Shown here piece by piece: positions 14,789 through 17,290 of a DNA stretch of 17,290 nt; within the stretch, counting starts at the first letter, position 1, and each line of letters begins with the position of its first letter. The stretch comes from Myxococcales bacterium (GTDB lineage Bacteria > Myxococcota > Polyangia > HGW-17 > SLPX01): contig SLPX01000099.1 in assembly GCA_007131745.1 (NCBI GenBank), forward strand, positions 1 to 17,290, in the 5' to 3' direction. The translations under genes and the position numbers were made by a program. Under the pieces are notes generated by a model. It was not told where the DNA came from. It was given only the letters and a program-made list of their open reading frames with translations, and did not search any database.

Positions 14789-16045
14789 TCAATGAGGTTC
14801 GAGTTTTGGTTCGAGAGCGCCCTTCACGATACCGTACTTGGAAAGCGGGGGGCCCGCTAGTTCATTGACAAACACTCCGAAAAGCACAACACCCGTGATC
14901 AAGTTCATCATATCATTGTCGATCCAGCCGCCGCCGGACACTGCCGCAGATGTTTCAATGAACATTACAAGTCCTATGGCCACACCGGCTTGCGGGAGCA
15001 TGCACAGGCCCAGCCATTTTTTGATTTCCACCGGCGCTCCGGCAAGCCGCGCACCGCCGTAAACCCCTGCGTACTTGCCGGCGGCCCGCATTACAATGTA
15101 GATCAAACCCATGCAGAGCAAGGATATGTTTGTAACCGAAGACAAATCAAGTTCTGTACCCGCTATGGCGAAGAACGCTGCGTACAAGGGAGGTGTCAAT
15201 GGAAGCAGGGAATCAAGGATCTTGTGGTTCTTCGGGGAAAGATTGATAAAAGTGGCGCCCATCATCATGTTTGCCAGGAGAGGTGATAGATTGAGCTTGT
15301 CGGTTACTGCAATCACCAGAAACAAAGCGGCTATCGCAAGAATCAGGATCTGGTTTTTCAGTTTCAGCCTGAATGTCAGGAAATGGACAAGAAAGCCTCC
15401 GGCCATACCCACCGCAAGAGAAATAGATATTTCATAAAGTCCATGCAGCACGATTCGGAATACATTCTGCGAGCCGCCGGCTCCGGCTCCAACACCGGCA
15501 AAGATGAGAGAAAACAGGATGACGCACAAGGCGTCGTCCAGTGCGACTGCACCGTAAAGATAGTCGATGAATATGCCTCTTGCTCTCAGGCTCTGGACTA
15601 TGGCGACCGTGGCCGCCGGCGCGGTCGCTGTGGCGATGGCGCCTAGGAGCAGTGAAGCGAAAATATCCAGACCGGTTGCAATCAGACAGGATGAAACCAG
15701 GAAGAAGGTGGCCAGAAGCTGGAAAACGGTGATAAGGAAGATCTTTTTTCCCAGCCTTTTCAGTTTTACGATCGAGAACTCACACCCTATGGTGGCCGCG
15801 ATAATCCCCAGCGCCAGTTGACTCACAAGGTTCAGGTACTGACTGATGTTTTTTTGAACCACACCGGCTGCAGAATCCCCCAAAACCAAGCCGGCCAGTA
15901 TGAAGCCTGTTATCGCAGGCAACTTGAAACGCTCGGCGGCTTTGCCTAGGCCGTAGCCTGCGAGCAGCAGAAGGCCCAGCCCGAACATGACATGATCATT
16001 GAACTGATCCCGGACGCTGATGAAAATATCCACTATTGAGTTCAT
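14789..16045 (-). CDS. CPA2-family cation/proton antiporter
   Basis: This 418-residue integral inner-membrane protein exchanges Na+ or K+ for protons. About twelve to thirteen hydrophobic segments are visible. The family hallmarks are GxxLPAITGFILAGLVLG (38-56 area), the unwound-helix stretch ATATAPAATVAIV (138-150), the ion-binding pair Asp170-Asp171 in VALDDALCVI, and the basic KYAG in a late helix (Lys324). Two adjacent aspartates are usual in the electrogenic NapA/NhaA-type members, whereas electroneutral ones have Asn-Asp. There is no C-terminal RCK/TrkA-N domain, unlike KefB/KefC, so regulation probably comes from the separate EIIA-PII protein 29 bases downstream. The start ATG at 16045 has GAAGG about ten bases upstream. 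Ion specificity and direction cannot be read from sequence. Confidence 0.9.
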   Translation of the reverse strand: MNSIVDIFISVRDQFNDHVMFGLGLLLLAGYGLGKAAERFKLPAITGFILAGLVLGDSAAGVVQKNISQYLNLVSQLALGIIAATIGCEFSIVKLKRLGKKIFLITVFQLLATFFLVSSCLIATGLDIFASLLLGAIATATAPAATVAIVQSLRARGIFIDYLYGAVALDDALCVILFSLIFAGVGAGAGGSQNVFRIVLHGLYEISISLAVGMAGGFLVHFLTFRLKLKNQILILAIAALFLVIAVTDKLNLSPLLANMMMGATFINLSPKNHKILDSLLPLTPPLYAAFFAIAGTELDLSSVTNISLLCMGLIYIVMRAAGKYAGVYGGARLAGAPVEIKKWLGLCMLPQAGVAIGLVMFIETSAAVSGGGWIDNDMMNLITGVVLFGVFVNELAGPPLSKYGIVKGALEPKLEPH

Positions 16046-16088
16046 CCAAATGAGCCTTCAACAATGAACAAAAAAACACGGACGATGG

Positions 16089-16105
16089 TTTTTCTTTAAG
16101 AAAAA
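16089..16105. repeat. AT-rich inverted repeat between the FGE-like and antiporter genes
   Basis: TTTTTCTT and AAGAAAAA flank one base in the 102-base gap after the FGE-like stop and before the antiporter start. Being A/T only, the hairpin is weak. It could serve end formation or be an A/T-rich promoter region. Nothing else clear is seen in this gap. Confidence 0.22.
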
Positions 16106-16147
16106 TGGTTTGCAGAAACAGCGTGACACGGGTTCATAAACGGATTC

Positions 16148-17284
16148 TCACCGCGCACACCGGAACCCTTGGTTGTCAAACGCTCCGAGAGATGGCTCGT
16201 AATGGCTTCTGTTGGAAGTGCGAAGCTCGGAGCGGACATTGTAGTAGCTTCCGCCGCGGAGAACCCTGGCCGAGGTTCCCAGATCCTCCCTCGCGCTTCC
16301 GTCGGTCGGCGCCCCGCTGTAATTCATGTAGTACTTGTCTTGGACCCATTCCCATACGTTTCCGGCCATGTCGCACAACCCATGCGAGGTTCTGCCGAGA
16401 GCTTTTCTGCACACCGACATCGTGCGATCGGTTCCGCATCCGGGCGTCGCGCCCTTCATGACTGCGAATGTGCAATTCGGAAGGTCGTTTCCCCACGGAT
16501 AAGTGTTTCCGTGTCCGCCCGATTTGGCTGCGTATTCCCATTCCGCCTCGGTCGGCAGTCGCGCTCCAATCCATGAACAGTATGCAACGGCCTGGAACCA
16601 GTCCACGCAATTCACCGGGTGATCTTCGTAACCGGGTTCGTTCGAGTTGCAAATTCCGTATTCTGAAGCAGGTTCATCGCATGCTCCCGCAGTGACGCAC
16701 TCGGCGTACTGGGAAACAGTGATTGGAGTCATGGTCATTTCGAAGTCGGGCACCGTGACTGACCGAACGGGTGTTTCATCCGCGTCACCGGTTAGGCTCC
16801 CCATGTCGAAAGATCCGCCCGTAATAGCCACCCAAGTCAATATCGTCGGGTCGACCGAGCAGTCGAAAAAGTCATAAGAGCAATCATCGTTGCAACCGAG
16901 CGTTCCTTCCCCCAATCCGAGAGAGTCGCAGGTTTGCCCGGCCAAATCGGAGCCTTCACAGTCATCACCGTATCTCGGATCAATTACTCCATCACCGCAT
17001 CTCGGCAATGTACAATCAGTTCTGCACGCGTTCGGATTTGTGTCGCTGTTTTGGGCACCGTCGTCGCATTCTTCCGAACCCTGAACGATGCCGTCTCCAC
17101 ATACCGCACCCACATGGACATCCAGTCCGACCGCTGTGTCTGCGCCTGGTTGTGCATCGACGATTGCGTCGCCGTTTTCTACGCCCCCATCGTCATCCGG
17201 GCTTGAGCTGCTTGGGCCGCAACTCAAAACAAGCAGCATCACTAAAATCATTCCATGTGAGCCGAGAAACATTTTTAAATGCAT
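16148..17284 (-). CDS. Lipoprotein with cysteine-rich repeats and FGE/SUMF1-like domain
   Basis: The product has 378 residues from the first visible ATG; the frame stays open to the window edge and no ribosome site is visible, so the true start may lie outside. A signal peptide ends in lipobox LVLSC (Cys22), followed by an Asp/Gly-rich tether. A DUF4215/Myxococcus-type cysteine repeat (about 61-142, CGDGIVQGSEECDDG then CGDGVIDPRYGDDCEG) precedes the formylglycine-generating-enzyme-like domain (148-378). The domain shows GGSFDMGS, DHPVNCVDWFQAVAYCSWIGARLPTEAEWEYAA, DMAGNVWEW and RGGSY, ending GFRCAR. The copper-binding active cysteines of true FGE (RGGSWxCxxxYC) are absent, as RGGSYYNVRSEL follows. 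It is therefore more likely a binding or non-FGE catalytic member, such as the EgtB- or PvdO-like group. It may be surface exposed. Its start lies next to the window edge and upstream genes cannot be seen. Confidence 0.86.
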   Translation of the reverse strand: MHLKMFLGSHGMILVMLLVLSCGPSSSSPDDDGGVENGDAIVDAQPGADTAVGLDVHVGAVCGDGIVQGSEECDDGAQNSDTNPNACRTDCTLPRCGDGVIDPRYGDDCEGSDLAGQTCDSLGLGEGTLGCNDDCSYDFFDCSVDPTILTWVAITGGSFDMGSLTGDADETPVRSVTVPDFEMTMTPITVSQYAECVTAGACDEPASEYGICNSNEPGYEDHPVNCVDWFQAVAYCSWIGARLPTEAEWEYAAKSGGHGNTYPWGNDLPNCTFAVMKGATPGCGTDRTMSVCRKALGRTSHGLCDMAGNVWEWVQDKYYMNYSGAPTDGSAREDLGTSARVLRGGSYYNVRSELRTSNRSHYEPSLGAFDNQGFRCAR

Positions 17285-17290
17285 GAACAG

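Noticed and set aside
16148..17284. True formylglycine-generating enzyme activity
   Set aside because: The catalytic copper-binding cysteines are absent and no sulfatase gene is present in the window.
1..17290. CRISPR array, insertion sequence, prophage or integron
   Set aside because: No regularly spaced direct repeats, transposase, integrase or attachment-like repeats were seen by eye.

Overview
The window is an ordinary-looking chromosomal stretch of mid GC content from a Gram-negative bacterium, most likely from the old Deltaproteobacteria (Myxococcota or a relative). The pointers are: four lipoprotein signal peptides; Asp-rich or Asp/Gly/Pro-rich linkers straight after the lipid cysteine; a Myxococcus-type cysteine-rich repeat (CGDG...EECDDG); thrombospondin type 3 calcium repeats; and an outer-membrane OmpA-like peptidoglycan anchor. 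This placement is an inference from protein style, not a phylogeny. I see no mobile element, CRISPR array, rRNA or tRNA.

Region 1 (1-4378, minus strand) is envelope and replication housekeeping. Reading with transcription, it holds a secreted TPR protein, a DciA-like (DUF721) helicase-loader protein overlapping it by ATGA, an OmpA-family coiled-coil lipoprotein, and a lytic transglycosylase that runs off the left edge. The last two both act on peptidoglycan.

Region 2 (4569-12619, plus strand) has five genes. They are a lipoprotein combining a deaminase-type amidohydrolase, TSP3 repeats and an OB-fold-like domain; a membrane-anchored metallophosphoesterase; a GH5-like glycoside hydrolase lipoprotein; a cytosolic alpha/beta hydrolase starting 6 bases after it; and a divergent PurC-like SAICAR synthetase. 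Three intergenic gaps of about 100-170 bases make one long operon unlikely. Only the GH5/alpha-beta hydrolase pair looks coupled.

Region 3 (12655-16045, minus strand) is a tight three-gene operon: a CPA2-type cation/proton antiporter, a two-domain regulator fusing a PTS EIIA (phospho-His69) to a PII-like domain, and a long AlaX/AlaRS-like tRNA-editing protein. The antiporter plus fused EIIA-PII regulator is the best candidate in the window for an under-described system: a transporter whose activity could be set by both phosphorylation and a small-molecule-sensing PII fold.

Region 4 (16148 to the right edge, minus strand) is a lipoprotein with cysteine-rich repeats and an FGE/SUMF1-fold domain that lacks the catalytic cysteines of true formylglycine-generating enzymes. 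No gap between genes exceeds 200 bases. The gaps hold only weak promoter-like or hairpin signals.
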